Notes: generated by a model not told the origin, from the sequence alone. Numbered from the stretch's first letter, positions 22,818-34,671 are shown. The stretch: DNA of 45,681 nucleotides from Rhizoclosmatium globosum (GCA_002104985.1 MCGO01000266.1:1-45681), one strand, 5' to 3'. A program made the numbers and translations.

Positions 22818-23990
22818 CTAAATGAACCACGGATCATAAGATGTTACATTCATACTGCCAATATCGACAGAACATGTTCCGTTCAATGTGTGCCAGAAAC
22901 GGAAAGACTCGGCAAGGCCAAAATACAAGAACACGTTTCCAGCCAAAACCATGACGTGCATTATTTGATGCGAGTTGCCCTGTAAATCTAATTAATGAAA
23001 GTGAGGGCAATCAAAATTTGCCTCACCCAAAAGTCAAACGTAATCGGAAAATATCGCTCGGGAATCTTGAAACCAAAACAAACAGCTCCGGTTGTATTGG
23101 TGATTGCCATGAGGAGCATGTAGTTCAGGCCGAGGGAACGTTGAGTATATTCCAGCTGTGATTTGGGTTGGTGGAAAAACTCAAATGCATAAAATACCTT
23201 ACCCCATGTTTCCACAAAATATGCACCATTGGAATAAGTCCTGAGTATCCAAAGGCCAGAAATAGACCCATGCGTAGAATTGAATATTTTGGGTCCATGA
23301 ATCTTTTGAATGTGTTGACTGCAACCTGAAAACGTCAGGAATTTAGCGATGCTATGCTTGTTGTCTTTCATTATTAAAGAATCCTACCGTTGCGCAAGCA
23401 AGGGCTGTGAAGCAGGACATGTATACAAACTTGGTTGATTCCTCACAATAAAACCCATAGTACATGTATGCCAAGAAGTTGGCTGAAAGGCTTGCGCAGA
23501 TTCCCAATAGGTCAGCCATCAAGCAATTGTGGTTCACTGTCTGAGAGTGACAGCAGAAGGTATGAAACACTGCCGAGTTCCAGTAGCATATGAGATGGAA
23601 GATGTGGTACATTGAGAAGATTACAATATCTTCCCAACCGACGCCAGTCAATTCCAGGTGATGCATCACTGGACCAAAGGAGTGAACAGCAAGGGCAAGA
23701 ACGATTGGAACTCCAATCGCGTGTGTATAGATGCTGCCCGTTTCGTTGTGGATATAGAATAGAGACTCGACGCATTTCTTGAATGAGGGCATAATGGGCC
23801 TGTATCCAGTGTTGATGAACGAATCAATTTGGTACTATGGCGGCATCTGATCTTTTGTCAAAAGAGCCGGCTTCCCAGATTTCATGTCATGATCTGAACC
23901 CACGACAGTATAGCCAGTTGAGAAGGCGGCAGCTTGTGTACCTTTACGAGAGCTCTGGGCAGCTTGTTGTTGTTGTTTTCTGCGCAACAT
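22818..23990 (-). CDS. PAQR-like protein, copy B, with an in-frame stop
   Basis: Exons on the minus strand: 23388-23990, 23203-23325, 23027-23155 and 22818-22979. Intron positions and phases match copy A exactly. All family motifs are intact: ETGSIYTHA, SAVFHTFCCHS and GNSHQIMHV. The exception is codon 23835-23837, which reads TAG where copy A has TGG (MPPxYQ here, MPSWYQ in A). Translation from 23990 would stop after 51 residues. Restarting at the ATG at 23792 (MPSFKKC) would give a protein of about 270 residues that keeps every membrane helix and the zinc ligands but loses the cytosolic N-terminus. Everything downstream still looks constrained, so the stop is recent, an assembly error, or tolerated through downstream initiation. 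Confidence 0.8.
23835..23837 (-). other. Premature TAG in PAQR copy B
   Basis: The codon is TAG on the minus strand, at the position of a Trp that copy A encodes as TGG. Flanking residues (KPALLTKxxMP before, YQ and FxNTGYRPIMPS after) align without gaps, so this is one substitution rather than a splice boundary. Confidence 0.8.
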
Positions 23991-24052
23991 TCTTCCGCTG
24001 ATTCTTCCTGGATCAATTGTCTCTCTTGTACACCAACCAACCACAAACACAC
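23991..24052. promoter_or_regulatory. 62-bp gap between divergent PAQR-B and MED7 starts
   Basis: The region between the two start codons is only 62 bp, so both genes must be driven from it or from inside the neighbouring coding sequence. It holds a short AACCAACCAACC tract just before the MED7 ATG. No TATA box is seen. Confidence 0.45.
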
Positions 24053-24985
24053 ATGGGCGACACGACTCTGCAGCTCCAGTACCCGCCGCCACCGCCGCAA
24101 TTCCGCCGGTTTACGTCAGCCGCGATTGCCGAGGCCAGCGACCCGTTTCTGCAGCCACCGCCGCCGCTCGGCCCGGGCGTTGGCGCGTATACTGTCTTTG
24201 AGGACCAGCAGCGCGTGCGTGCCCTCTTTGTTTCTGCTTATTTAGATGGAGAACTCACCTGTGTTCTGTGTGTTTAGCTGAGCGACGTGGCTCCAAAGCT
24301 GAGTGAGATGGGCATTGAACAGTTGTTTGGCGATGAGGACGCTCCCGGCTTCGGTGCGTGCTTTCCACTCTCTTGCTCTATCGCTAAGTCGATGCCTTAG
24401 ACCGTGCGGCTGAGCTCAAACTTCTGAATCACTCGTTACTGCTTAACTTCTTGGAACTGCAACATGTCCTTGTCCACCGTCCCGAAGAGGTGCAATTCAG
24501 CTTACTATACCAATTCGAAGCTAAATTCCTGCTTAGTATCTCATCAAAATAGAACATATCAGGCTTATATTCATCAATATGCATTATCTGTTGAATGGGT
24601 ATCGACCACATCAGGCCCGCGACACTCTCAAACTCTTGATGGAACTGCAAATCAAACGGCGACAGAATATGGCAAAAGACCTGGAAATGTGAGTTTACTG
24701 GAGTCGAGCTTGTGGTTCTCTGACAGGTTCTCTAGATGTTTGAAGGACATACGGGATGCATTCCGAGACTTTGAGACATCCTTCACAAACACTACAGCAA
24801 AAATTGAAGCTGAATCCGAAAGTATACCCATGAGTGTTGATGAAAAGAAGGAAATAGATACCGTCATGACAGAAGCGAGCATAAAAACAACGTCAACGAC
24901 GACAGATGACATGAGTGCAGATGAATCAAAGTATTGGGCAAAAAAGCAGAAGCTGGGACGATATGCTGCTTCATTAACACAATAA
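24053..24985 (+). CDS. MED7: Mediator complex subunit 7
   Basis: Five exons: 24053-24214, 24278-24353, 24401-24489, 24537-24688 and 24727-24985, joined in phase to 245 residues, close to the family size. Diagnostic MED7 segments are the YPPPPPQFRRFT start, ELKLLNHSLLLNFLELQHVL, and KIEHIRLIFINMHYLLNGYR followed by PHQARDTLKLLMELQIKRR. The product is a middle-module Mediator subunit that acts in the nucleus at RNA polymerase II promoters. The last intron is only 38 nt. MED7 is divergent from PAQR copy B (62 bp) and ends 39 nt before the COG5 start on the same strand. Confidence 0.95.
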
Positions 24986-25024
24986 ACTGCAGTGTTCTAC
25001 ATTCTTCTTTCTGTTTTCTCCGAA

Positions 25025-28000
25025 ATGCCAGTTCCTGACCCCGCTGCCGCTGCTCCCTCTACCTCCACCGCAGGAACATCAGTAACAACAGCTCTTTTGG
25101 CGAATCCAGGTTTGATTCGATTCAATACAGCTAGGGCGTGCTGACCCTCTACTGGCCCAGAGTACAAGGATTTTATAGATGACTCGTTCGACCCCGCTGA
25201 ATACGCCAACCGCATCATTCAGGCGCCAGAGGGAAAGTCATTTCATCGCACAGATATCGCTACAGCCTTGTCGAAACTGAGTTTCTCCATTGATCATTTG
25301 AACAAAGAATTGCATGACCAGGTCAGCGCTTATCCTCTCTCTTCTGTGCACCATGACGTTCTGTTCAGCAATGAGATATCGATGAGATAGCCTTGTGGCT
25401 GTTAATACATGGAGACTGGAGAATTCATTCACACAAACACACTCAGAAAACCAACACTTTTCAATGTAACAGGTGGCAGCCCATTACGAAGACCTTCTCG
25501 AACAAGTCACTGGACTAGATGACCTCGAAACTGCTCTTGCCACAATCAAGGAAGGAATCACGACAGCGAATTCATCCTTCAATCGGTGAGATTCACATCT
25601 CAAAACTCAATATCCTCTGAACCCGTTATACACGTTAGAGTGAAGACGAAAATTCGGGATACGTATAATCAGATTCAAGATCAAACGGATGAACTGGAGC
25701 TTATGCAAGCTGGGAATGAGATCCTGCGACACGTTCAACGATTTTTGGGATTGGTACGAAGACTGGAGCTTCATTTGAAAGAAGAAGGAACGTCGGGGTT
25801 ACCGAAAGCGGCTCTTTGTATCAAAGAAATTGGTGGGTGTCATGTTGCTTTGCTGGGAGAAAACTTATTCTGCTGTGGCAGAAACTCTGATGCAAGAAGC
25901 TGATTTAAGTCGAATCGATGTTGTGGATCCTGAGGTTGTCAAAGTAGAAGCGGCTAGAACGTTGGTATTGGAGCAAGGCGAGAAACAGTTATTGGAAGGA
26001 CTTAAAACACAGGTATGGAAGGAAACCCAGGTACCGAGCTTATTCAAATCGTTAATATTTACTTTAGAATCAAGCTGAAATTGCAGCGGGACTGCAGGTG
26101 TTTTACAACATTGGCTTGGTCTCCTCTAAAGCCAAGTCGTTGATTGATGATGCTTTGGATGTTATTTCAAAAGAGACACAATCTGCTTTGAATGTGCAAA
26201 CGTTGAGCAAGGAAATTAAAGGTGGGAGGGATCGCGCATGCAAATTCTTGGATGCTAACTTTGGTTCGACTTACAGACCAACATGCACTTACAGATAAAG
26301 GAAAGAAGGGCGTGGAACTTGTGAACGTGACTGGACCAGCTTACACGTCTAAACTGTGGAAGCGGTTAGAAGGGCTCATGGATATCGTGTATGACAACAC
26401 AGTTCGAGTATATCTGCTGGAACGCGTGTTGGCGAGAAAGAAGGATCCATTGAGTCAAGCCGCGTATATCGATCAAGTTTCAGAGGTGAGGGAGGAAATT
26501 TTCCTGCGTCCGGGCTTGCTGACGTGTATTTCAGGCTATGGAAGGCAATGTCATCAAATACTTTTGGAAGATGGTGTCTCTGAACTTTGAAAAAGAAATT
26601 CGAAGTGCGGTGAAGTGTATGTATCTCAACAATCAAGTTACATTCATCCTGACATATTCCTCTCAGCCTCCTCGTTTTTCCACCAAATCTTTCAAGTTGG
26701 GTACCCAAAACTTCTTCGTCTCTTCCACGACTTGTTTAGTCGTCTCACGGTCACGAATGTCTCTGGTGCTGTTACCCCTGCCTCGTCATCTCAACCAACA
26801 GTATCTGAGGAAGCGAGCCGCTTTGCTTCAGACTCGTCTGTCTTACTGAAAGCTCTATCATCGTTTGAGACGGCGTATTTAAGAGAAAGTCTCGCCCGGT
26901 TGTTGGAACCTGTGAACCAAGCTTTCCCCGAAAAGCCTATAGCTGGAAACAGAACCGTCGCGACAAGAGATGATGTAGAAAAACTGCTTCGTGCTATTTC
27001 AAGGTGACTCTATTTGTCGAGTCTTTTCCTGGTTAACTAAGGCTTATAATAGGGAACTTGAGATTTCTAAATTCGATCCACACCTCTTGAAATCCGTTTC
27101 TAAGAATGCAACGAAAGCTATCAATATGTACTCTATCCGAAGCGAGCACTGTGTTGCGAATGATTCCACTGTTTTCACTATTCCGGGTGGAAACGCTCCA
27201 GTTAATCCTTCGCAGTTACTGAATATTGAGATTGTGAATTGTTTGTGGACGTTGGCGGAGGGTGTTTGGAAGATTATGGATGATTTTGAGGATGAACAGA
27301 TTGTGTCTGTTTTGACTGACTCTGTTGAGGTTGGATTTCATTTTTCGACCAAACATATTTAATAACTTTTTTGATATCAGGCTGTCCAAAAGCTTATCCA
27401 ATCTGTTGTTGAACCATTGGTTGCCGGTGTGACGAGGGATATCGAATTGAGTATTGCTAAAATCCATAAGGAGGACTTCAACAAGTCGACGAAAGCTGCA
27501 GAGCCTGGTTTAAGCCCGTATGTTATTGAAGTTGGAACCAAGCTTCGTTGGGTGCAGCGTGAAATCATGATGCGATTCCATTGTGGGGATGATACCAAAG
27601 AATGGTATGGTTTCTTGAAAGTTCTCTTGGTTTCACTAACCTCTACAAACACAGGTATAAGTCTGTGGGAACTCGCCTGATTGACATTTTCCTCCGCCAA
27701 GCCAGTCTAATTCGCCCACTCAACACAGAACAAGGAAAACTCAAACTCACAACCGACATGACGCAACTCGAGTTTGCATTGAACCAGTGGATCCAACCGA
27801 CAGGCATCAAACTGGACGCCGCAATGGGGACAAGCTATAAAGGTCTTCGAGCATTCCGGCAGCTGCTGTTCTTGGATTTGAATCAAGTCAGCGCCGCGCA
27901 CCATACCGCTGATATTCCGAAAGTTGTTGTTGCGCATCATTTAATTGTCCGGGCGCACCCGTTGATCCAGTTGCCTGTTGCGGCGTTTGGGTGGACGGAG

Positions 28001-28159
28001 TTGGCGTATTCTGATTGGTTAGATGTACATTCTGAGGAGGAAGCTGTTTTGTTGCTGGGACAGTGTTTGAGTATGTATATGGATGACGTGAGAAAACAAG
28101 GTGGGAGGGAATACCGGGTTGAGTTTGTGGCTGTTCGAAATTTGTTGAAGTTGGTGTGA
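25025..28159 (+). CDS. COG5: Conserved oligomeric Golgi complex subunit 5
   Basis: Twelve exons: 25025-25109, 25161-25321, 25473-25585, 25639-25832, 25882-26012, 26068-26221, 26277-26485, 26535-26604, 26667-27003, 27053-27329, 27381-27604 and 27655-28159. All phases agree, giving 819 residues, the usual family length. Recognisable COG5 blocks are YKDFIDDSFDPAEYA, LNKELHDQVAAHYEDLLEQV, VKTKIRDTYNQIQDQTDEL, FHQIFQVGYPKLLRL and FETAYLRESLARLLEPVN. COG is a tether for retrograde vesicles at the Golgi. The eighth exon uses a GTGCGG donor (26605), chosen because it restores the family sequence across the junction. Confidence 0.95.
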
Positions 28160-28264
28160 TAATAATTGAATGAACTGTGTTTTCGAAGATTCAGAGTTGT
28201 TATATTCATGATTTACCTTGTTTTTTCTTGATTCTAAACTGTTTGAGCCAAACTCCGCCACAAG

Positions 28265-29259
28265 ATGAACCCGAACGACATTATCGCCCGCAACCGTCGA
28301 TTAGCGCTTGAACGGGTCTCGCGAACGGTAAAGACAACAACGCCTTTGAAGTCTCGCCTCGCTTCCGCCTCGGCCGTTTCATCTGGTCATCGACAACTGC
28401 CAACTCCAAACAGCAGCGCCTCAAAACCCTCGTCGTCGTCGTCAGGTCGAAACTCAAAGAATGGAAAGAAGCGCGGGATCAACTTGGACTATTGCGAGTA
28501 CAACTTGACGAATATGCATGATACCCGAGGCGGCTTTATCCCCGTCGATAGTGATTTATTGGTGGAGACCAGTATACAAGCCACAGAAGAAGAGAAAGCG
28601 ATGGTTCCGATTGGATCCGTGTGTGCGGAATGTGGCAGCTTGGATGTGGATGCTGTTTTGTTCAAGCATTACAAGGTTTTCGTTTGTCGAAGGTAACTAG
28701 AAACAATGGGGAGGAGAAGGAATATCGAAGAATCTGATAATCTTGTTATAGGTGCAAGAATACCTTGTTGGACAAGTATTCGTTGTTAACAAAGACGGAA
28801 GTTCGCGAAGATTACCTGCTCACAGAGAGTGAATTGCGTGACACGGAGAAACTGCCGTATTGGATGAAAAAGAATCCTCATAAAGATACATATGCGAGTA
28901 TGTTGCTATACCTGCGGATGCATGTATGTAGATTTGGAATACTTTGACAGGGAGTCTTACATGTATTATAATATAAGGTTGAAGAGTTCGCAATCAAGAA
29001 GTGGGGATCACTTGAAAAGCTGGATGAAGAGTTTGAACGAAGAGGTGTAACGAAACAAGCAAGGAAGAAGGCCAAATTTGAAGCCAAATTGACGGAATTG
29101 CGGAAAAAGACACTGACAAGCACGTGGATGAAGTTGCAGGAAGATCAGGAACATGTTCATGAATACGAAAATATGGGTGTTATTGTTAGGAGTAGTGGAC
29201 GAGTTATTCAGCAAACCTGTCGAACGTGTGGTGTATTATTTGAATTCGAAGAATTATAA
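28265..29259 (+). CDS. XPA/Rad14 nucleotide-excision repair protein, copy 2
   Basis: Three exons (28265-28692, 28752-28923, 28978-29259), 293 residues. Core segments are GINLDYCEYNLTNMHDTRGG, a zinc finger CAEC...CRRC, KYSLLTKTEVREDYLLTESE, DTEKLPYWMKKNPHKD and LYLRMH, then a WGSLEKLDEEFE and basic helical region. The closing TCRTCG pair matches copy 1. The N-terminus is Ser/Lys-rich rather than Gln-rich. An extra intron (28693-28751) splits the second Cys pair of the finger; copy 1 has none there, so it was gained or lost after duplication. Both copies keep all four finger cysteines and look functional. Copy 1 lies 8.7 kb away on the same strand. Confidence 0.93.
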
Positions 29260-29555
29260 AACGTGTTGTTATCTGCGCATATCTGCTTTTTTTGCACGTC
29301 ACTCGAAATCAACAAACAGAAATCGATTTCACAACTTTCGCAAGAAACCACTACTTTGCCCCCCTCAGCCAAGTAGTACACCCGCATCATTGCAGAAAGT
29401 GATCCACTGATTGATGCCATACAAGCACGCGTTTGAAACCACCGCAGCAGATGTAAGTGTGCGCATTGAGAAACAGCATTTTGTTCTTGGCCACAAACAC
29501 GACTTCAACCAACCAACACCAACACCAACTCCAACAAAACTAACCACCCACTTCA
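29260..29555. other. Intergenic region before the CPS gene
   Basis: Between the XPA copy 2 stop and the first CPS ATG I see no gene, no TATA box and no arginine-attenuator-type upstream peptide. It contains a CCAACACCAACACCAACTCC tract near 29512 that probably belongs to the CPS leader. An open frame from 29414 runs through it into CPS in another frame and looks like chance. Confidence 0.5.
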
Positions 29556-32500
29556 ATGGCACTAGTACATCTCGTCCCAAGTGTACAAGTCCTCTCCAAA
29601 CTGAATCACCATCAATATCGTTGTCTAATGTCGTCATCCACATCGCCATTCAAAGTGTTTTCCGCGATCCGCGCCGCCGCCGCTTCGGGGCCCCCGCGAC
29701 CAAGTGCGGCGGCCGTGTCTGCGCTGCTTCCTCGTTTTGGCGGTGGCGGTGGCGTTGGCGTTGGAGCCACGCGCGGCCTCGCAACGACGCCGCCACCAAC
29801 CTTCGACTTTGAAGTGTCGCCCGCCACGCGCCGTCCGCCACCGGCAAAGAAGGTGCTCGTCGTTGGCTCGGGTGGTTTGTCAATTGGCCAGGCCGGTGAA
29901 TTCGACTACTCTGGTGCGTGTTGATTCTTTATCTCTGTCTTATCTCCTCTCAACTGATTGCTTGGTTGCCAACACATGCTCACTTCCTCCACCCAAACGT
30001 ATAAATAGGCTCTCAAGCAATCAAGGCCCTGAAAGAAGAAGGCGTTTTCACTATCCTCATCAATCCAAACATTGCCACAGTCCAGACTGGAAAGGGTCTT
30101 GCCGACAAGGTCTACTTTCTCCCTGTCAACCCAGAATACATTGAGTTTGTCATTGAGCGTGAACGTCCTGATGGTATCTTACTCACTTTTGGTGGTCAAT
30201 CCGCCTTGAACTGTGGTGTTGCCCTTGAAAAGAACGGTGCCCTCAAGAAGTGGAATGTGAAGGTCCTTGGTACTCCCATTCGTACTCTTGAGCTTACTGA
30301 AGATCGTGATTTGTTCAACCGTGCCCTGAAAGGTTGGTTTTATTATTCATTTGTTGCCAGTCACTGATGTCTTACACCATCATCAAGAAATCAATATTCC
30401 TGTCGCCGAGTCTATCGCTGTCAACACTGTCGACGATGCTATTGCCGCCGCCGAACAAATTGGATTCCCTGTCATTATTCGTTCCGCCTACGCTCTTGGA
30501 GGTCTTGGTTCCGGATTTGCTGATGATGCCAATGCTCTTCGCACTCTTGCCACTCAATCCCTTTCTCTCTCTCCTCAAATTCTTGTGGAGCGTTCAATGA
30601 AGGGATGGAAAGAACTTGAATATGAAGTAGTCCGTGACGCCGAAGACAACTGTATCACGGTTTGCAACATGGAGAACTTTGATCCACTTGGAATTCACAC
30701 TGGTGATTCTATCGTTATTGCACCCAGTCAAACTCTTAATGATGCCGAGTACCATATGCTTCGATCTGCTGCCATCAAGATTGTTCGTCACCTTGGAGTT
30801 GTTGGTGAATGTAACGTTCAATATGCGTTGAACCCGTACAGCATGGAATACTGTGTCATTGAAGTCAACGCTCGTCTTTCGCGTTCTTCTGCTCTTGCCT
30901 CCAAGGCGACCGGATACCCTCTCGCTTTCGTTGCTGCCAAGATTGCCATGGGTTACTCGTTGCCTGAATTGAGAAATGCTGTCACAAAGTCTACTACTGC
31001 CAACTTTGAACCTTCTTTGGATTATGTCGTCGTCAAGATTCCTCGTTGGGATTTGGCCAAATTTGCACACGTTGGTAGAGAAATTGGATCCAGTATGAAG
31101 AGTGTTGGCGAAGTTATGGCAATTGGTAGAACATTTGAAGAGTCTTTGCAAAAGGTTTGTTCTTTACGCATCTGAGTCTTCTAACCAGAGCTAACAATAT
31201 TGCAGGCCATTCGTATGGTTGACCCATCATTTTCTGGTTTCCAGTCCCTTCCCTTCCCAGATCTCGACAGGGCTCTTTCTGTTCCAACTGATCGTCGTCT
31301 CTTTGCTGTCGGTAAAGCTTTAATGGAGGACAACTACACTGTGGATGAAATCCATGAACTCACCAAGATTGACCGTTGGTTCCTGCACAAGCTCGACAAC
31401 ATTTACCAAAACAGACTCGCTCTCCAAAAACTTTCCAGTCAAGCCGACACGTTGGATGCATCCTACATTCCTGAAGAGTTATTGATTAAGTCCAAGAAGC
31501 TCGGATTCTCAGACAACCAAATTGCTGCACTCGTTGGATCCACTGAGCCTGCTGTTCGTTTCCACCGCAAGCAGCTTGGAATTACACCTTTCGTCAAAAA
31601 GATTGATACTTTGGCAGCCGAATTCCCTGCTGACACAAACTACCTCTATACCACCTACAATGCGTCTACTCATGATGTCACGTTTGAAGACAAGGGTGTC
31701 ATGGTTCTTGGATCTGGTGTCTACCGTATTGGATCTAGTGTCGAATTTGATTCCAGTGCCGTCGGTGCCATTCGTGCATTGAGAGAGTCCAACACCAAGA
31801 CTATTATGGTCAACTACAACCCCGAAACAGTCTCAACAGACTTTGACGAATGTGATCGCCTCTACTTTGATGAACTCAGTTTGGAGCGCGTTATGGATAT
31901 TTATGAGTTGGAGCACTCTTCCGGTGTGATTGTGTCGATGGGTGGGCAGTTGCCTCAAAACATTGCTCTGCCACTTCACTTGCGTGGTGTCAAAGTGTTG
32001 GGTACTTCTCCTGTTGATGTTGACCGCGCTGAGGACCGTGAAAAGTTTTCCAGAGTGTTGGATTCGATTGGTGTTGATCAACCAGCTTGGAAAGAGTTGT
32101 CGAGCGTTGAAGACGCGTTGCAGTTTGCAGACGGAGTTGGGTACCCTGTTCTTGTCCGTCCATCTTATGTTTTGTCTGGAGCTGCAATGAACGTTGCACA
32201 TGACCACAAGATGTTGGAGGCGTTCTTGACTTTGGCTTCTGATGTTTCGCCAGACCATCCAGTCGTTGTGACCAAGTTCATTCAAGGTTCGCAGGAGCTT
32301 GATGTTGATTGTGTTGCAAACGACGGGAAGTTGCTCGTGTATGCTGTTTCGCAGCATGTGGAGGATGCAGGTGTGCACTCTGGTGATGCCACGCTTGTGA
32401 TTCCTCCTGTGTATGAGGGAGAGAAGGGTGAAGGTGTTGGAGGTATCGGTGTTCGTGGATTGACTCCAGAGATTGTTTCTCAGTGCAAAGTCATTGCTGA

Positions 32501-33388
32501 AAAGGTGGCCAAGGCGTTCAAGATTACTGGACCATACAACATGCAGTTGATTCTTACTCGTCCACCTGTTGTTGAGGGACCGTCTACTGAATTCAGTTTG
32601 AAGGTCATTGAGTGTAACTTGAGAGCTTCGCGTTCGCTTCCTTTTATCTCAAAGGCTCTTGACGTCAATTTTGTTCAAATTGCATCACTTGCGATAACAA
32701 ACAATTCGTTCGAAGAATATGTACCAAAGAAGGATCCAATGACTGTTGCTCGGGACTACAAAGCTGTTAAGGCCCCTATCTTCTCTTGGACGCGTCTTGC
32801 TGGTGCTGATCCGGTGTTGGGTGTTGAAATGGGATCGACTGGAGAAGTTGCCTGTTTCGGACGTGATTTGTCTGAGGCTTACTTCACCTCCCTTCTCTCA
32901 AACCACACCAACTTCAAGAACTTGCCTCCAAAGCTTTCGTCGAGTGTTTTGCTTGGAAGTGATGATGCCACGGATCCAGAGGTCTTAAAGCACGTTGCAA
33001 GCCGTCTCTCGAGTGTTGGATACCGTATCGTTACGGATACTGAAGCTACTCGTGAGGCCATTCAGTCGGTTGTCGATGCTGAGTCTGTGTTGTTTGATGG
33101 GGAGGCAGGAATTACCAACTTGGCTGACCGCAAACGTGCTGTACAGATTTCAGGGATCACGATGTGAGTGTTGTGTTTGCGCTTCACGGACAGAGGGCCA
33201 AGAGTATTCAAGACCCTGGGTACTTGTTGAGACGTGCTACTGTTGACATGGGTGTTGGAATCGTGAATGAGAGTCGTAATGCCGTGGTGCTGGCTGATTC
33301 GATCGCTGAGTATGTCGCTGGAGGAAGAAACAAGTTTGAGGGTGCTTTGAGTTGGGGAGAGTGGTTGCAGCCTGTTCATATTGCTTGA
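29556..33388 (+). CDS. Carbamoyl phosphate synthetase, arginine-specific, large subunit (frame break near 3' end)
   Basis: Exons 29556-29913, 30009-30332, 30388-31154 and 31206 onward. It is the ammonia-dependent large subunit that uses ATP and bicarbonate to make carbamoyl phosphate for arginine. The first half begins [20 protein letters not shown] and contains ALGGLGSGF and [20 protein letters not shown]; the second half has [18 protein letters not shown] and [13 protein letters not shown]. An Arg/Ala-rich leader (RGLATTPPP) suggests mitochondrial import; translation may start at 29556 or 29628. The frame ends at TGA 33165-33167. The allosteric C-terminal domain then continues in another frame ([17 protein letters not shown] ... 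to 33388), so one base appears to be missing near 33153. As it reads, the protein would lose about 74 residues. No GT-AG intron repairs it. Confidence 0.93.
33153..33167 (+). other. Frame break at a GGG run in the CPS C-terminus
   Basis: Upstream sequence reads ...DRKRAVQIS then hits TGA. The expected [10 protein letters not shown] follows in the frame that begins at 33155. Spacing to the family fits exactly one extra codon, so a single missing base in or next to GGG (33153-33155) explains it. It is either an assembly error or a real truncation. Confidence 0.7.
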
Positions 33389-33439
33389 TACTGAATTGTT
33401 GTTTTTTTGACTTTTATTTTGATTTTATAAATGTGATTC

Positions 33440-34372
33440 TTAAATTTGTTTGTCTTCAATTAATGCTGCTTCACAGTCAGTGTCTAGTTGATGGTATGGT
33501 TGGGTGACAGCGAATGAAGGAGGATTCTTTCGCCAGACTTCCTTCATACGAGACGCCCAAACAATGAGAACTGCCATCCAGCAAATATACCATAGCATTG
33601 CCCAAAATAAGGCTCCGCGATACGGGCCTTGATTCGATTTCACTCCCAGGTTGTTAACAACAACATCTAATTCGTCCCCACCCGTCACCCCAAATAATCG
33701 TAATGGATCGACTGTCAAACAATATTCACCCATCAATCCATGACAATACATGAAGTAGTTGTTGAAGAACAAACTGATACAGGAAACGCAAATAACTGTG
33801 GCGTATTTTACTGGCCGAGCAGCAAAGTCAAGTCCCTCAGTTGTAATGAAACCGTAGCTCGCACCCAGCAACATGCTGAAGTTGTAGAATATAAGCAGGA
33901 AAAAGAACTGCCCGTCAAGTGCCCAGTAAAGAGTATGAAGGAAGAACGGAATGCCGACGATGAAACAGATTCCGTTTGGATCAAGTACAAGTCCGCCTGC
34001 GATCATGATTCCAAGTATGTGATGAACTCCTACCAACCACAGAATCAGAAACTACAACATAGAATACTGATGCAACTCACCAACGACAGTATAAACACGA
34101 AGCATCGATGTCAAGCTCAGTTCCAAGACATAGAAGATAACATGAGCCAACAGCATCACCTTGAACTGTCTGAAGATCCAATGATCCGCTGGCGCATTCG
34201 GACAAGGAACCCAACGACTCCCACTACCGACGCGGCCCTTGCTCGCACCGTCTCGGCGGAAGACGCAGAAAGCCATCAAGATCGCGCATTGTATGACAAA
34301 GACTCGGTTCATTCGGGTTTGCCAGACATCTGGAAACGAGGCGTAGTCCCAGTAACGCAGTAGAAAGAACAT
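33440..34372 (-). CDS. Multi-pass membrane protein, TLC-domain-like
   Basis: Two exons (34081-34372, 33440-34029) on the minus strand, 293 residues. About seven hydrophobic helices are visible: VFVIQCAILMAFCVF, VMLLAHVIFYVLELSL, VGVHHILGIMIAGGLVL, ICFIVGIPFFLHTLYWAL, FFFLLIFYNFSMLLGASY, VICVSCISLFFNNYFMY and ALFWAMLWYICWMAVLIVWA. The VLELSLTSMLR...GVHHILG pattern resembles the TLC (TRAM/LAG1/CLN8) family, whose members handle lipids in the ER. That call is tentative; a seven-helix receptor cannot be excluded. No ATG precedes 34372 in frame. It is divergent from the peptide precursor with 299 bp between them, the longest intergenic promoter space in the window. Confidence 0.7.
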
Positions 34373-34502
34373 TTTTTTGGAGGAAGAATGTGTCAATGAA
34401 GGGGAGGGCTTTTGCGTGTTGTCATGCGGCAAATGCTCAATTTTCGTTACGTGTGTTGTTTGGGAGGGGTGCCATTAACCCATTTGATTCGAAAAATATC
34501 AG

Positions 34503-34591
34503 CCAATCAGAAAAAGGGGAGGAACCATTGGCCTATTGACAACAATTTCGTGCCGTTGAGATGCCGCTTCAGCAATCAAAACTAGTATAAA
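34503..34591 (+). promoter_or_regulatory. Promoter elements of the peptide precursor gene
   Basis: CCAAT (34503-34507), an AGGGG stress-element-like motif (34515-34519), an inverted CCAAT box (ATTGG, 34527-34531) and a TATAAA box (34586-34591) sit in the order expected for a strongly transcribed gene. TATAAA is 81 bp before the ATG. It is the only convincing TATA box I noticed in the window. Confidence 0.6.
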
Positions 34592-34671
34592 GCCTGGATC
34601 CTCGCGTCACATCAATTCTCTTTCCCAGAAACATCCTCTTCTTCAAAAACAACAAACACACAAGCTTAAAC

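Noticed and set aside
23835..23840. ATAG in PAQR-B as a splice acceptor instead of a stop codon
   Set aside because: An intron ending there would remove the KPALLTKDQMP segment that is conserved with copy A, and copy A has no intron at this place.
29414..29812. Upstream open frame as an arginine attenuator peptide
   Set aside because: It overlaps CPS in another frame, is long, and lacks the short conserved attenuator layout, which in fungi belongs to the small CPS subunit.
33141..33153. GTACAGATTTCAG as a tiny intron repairing CPS
   Set aside because: At 13 nt it is far too short and does not restore the required frame.
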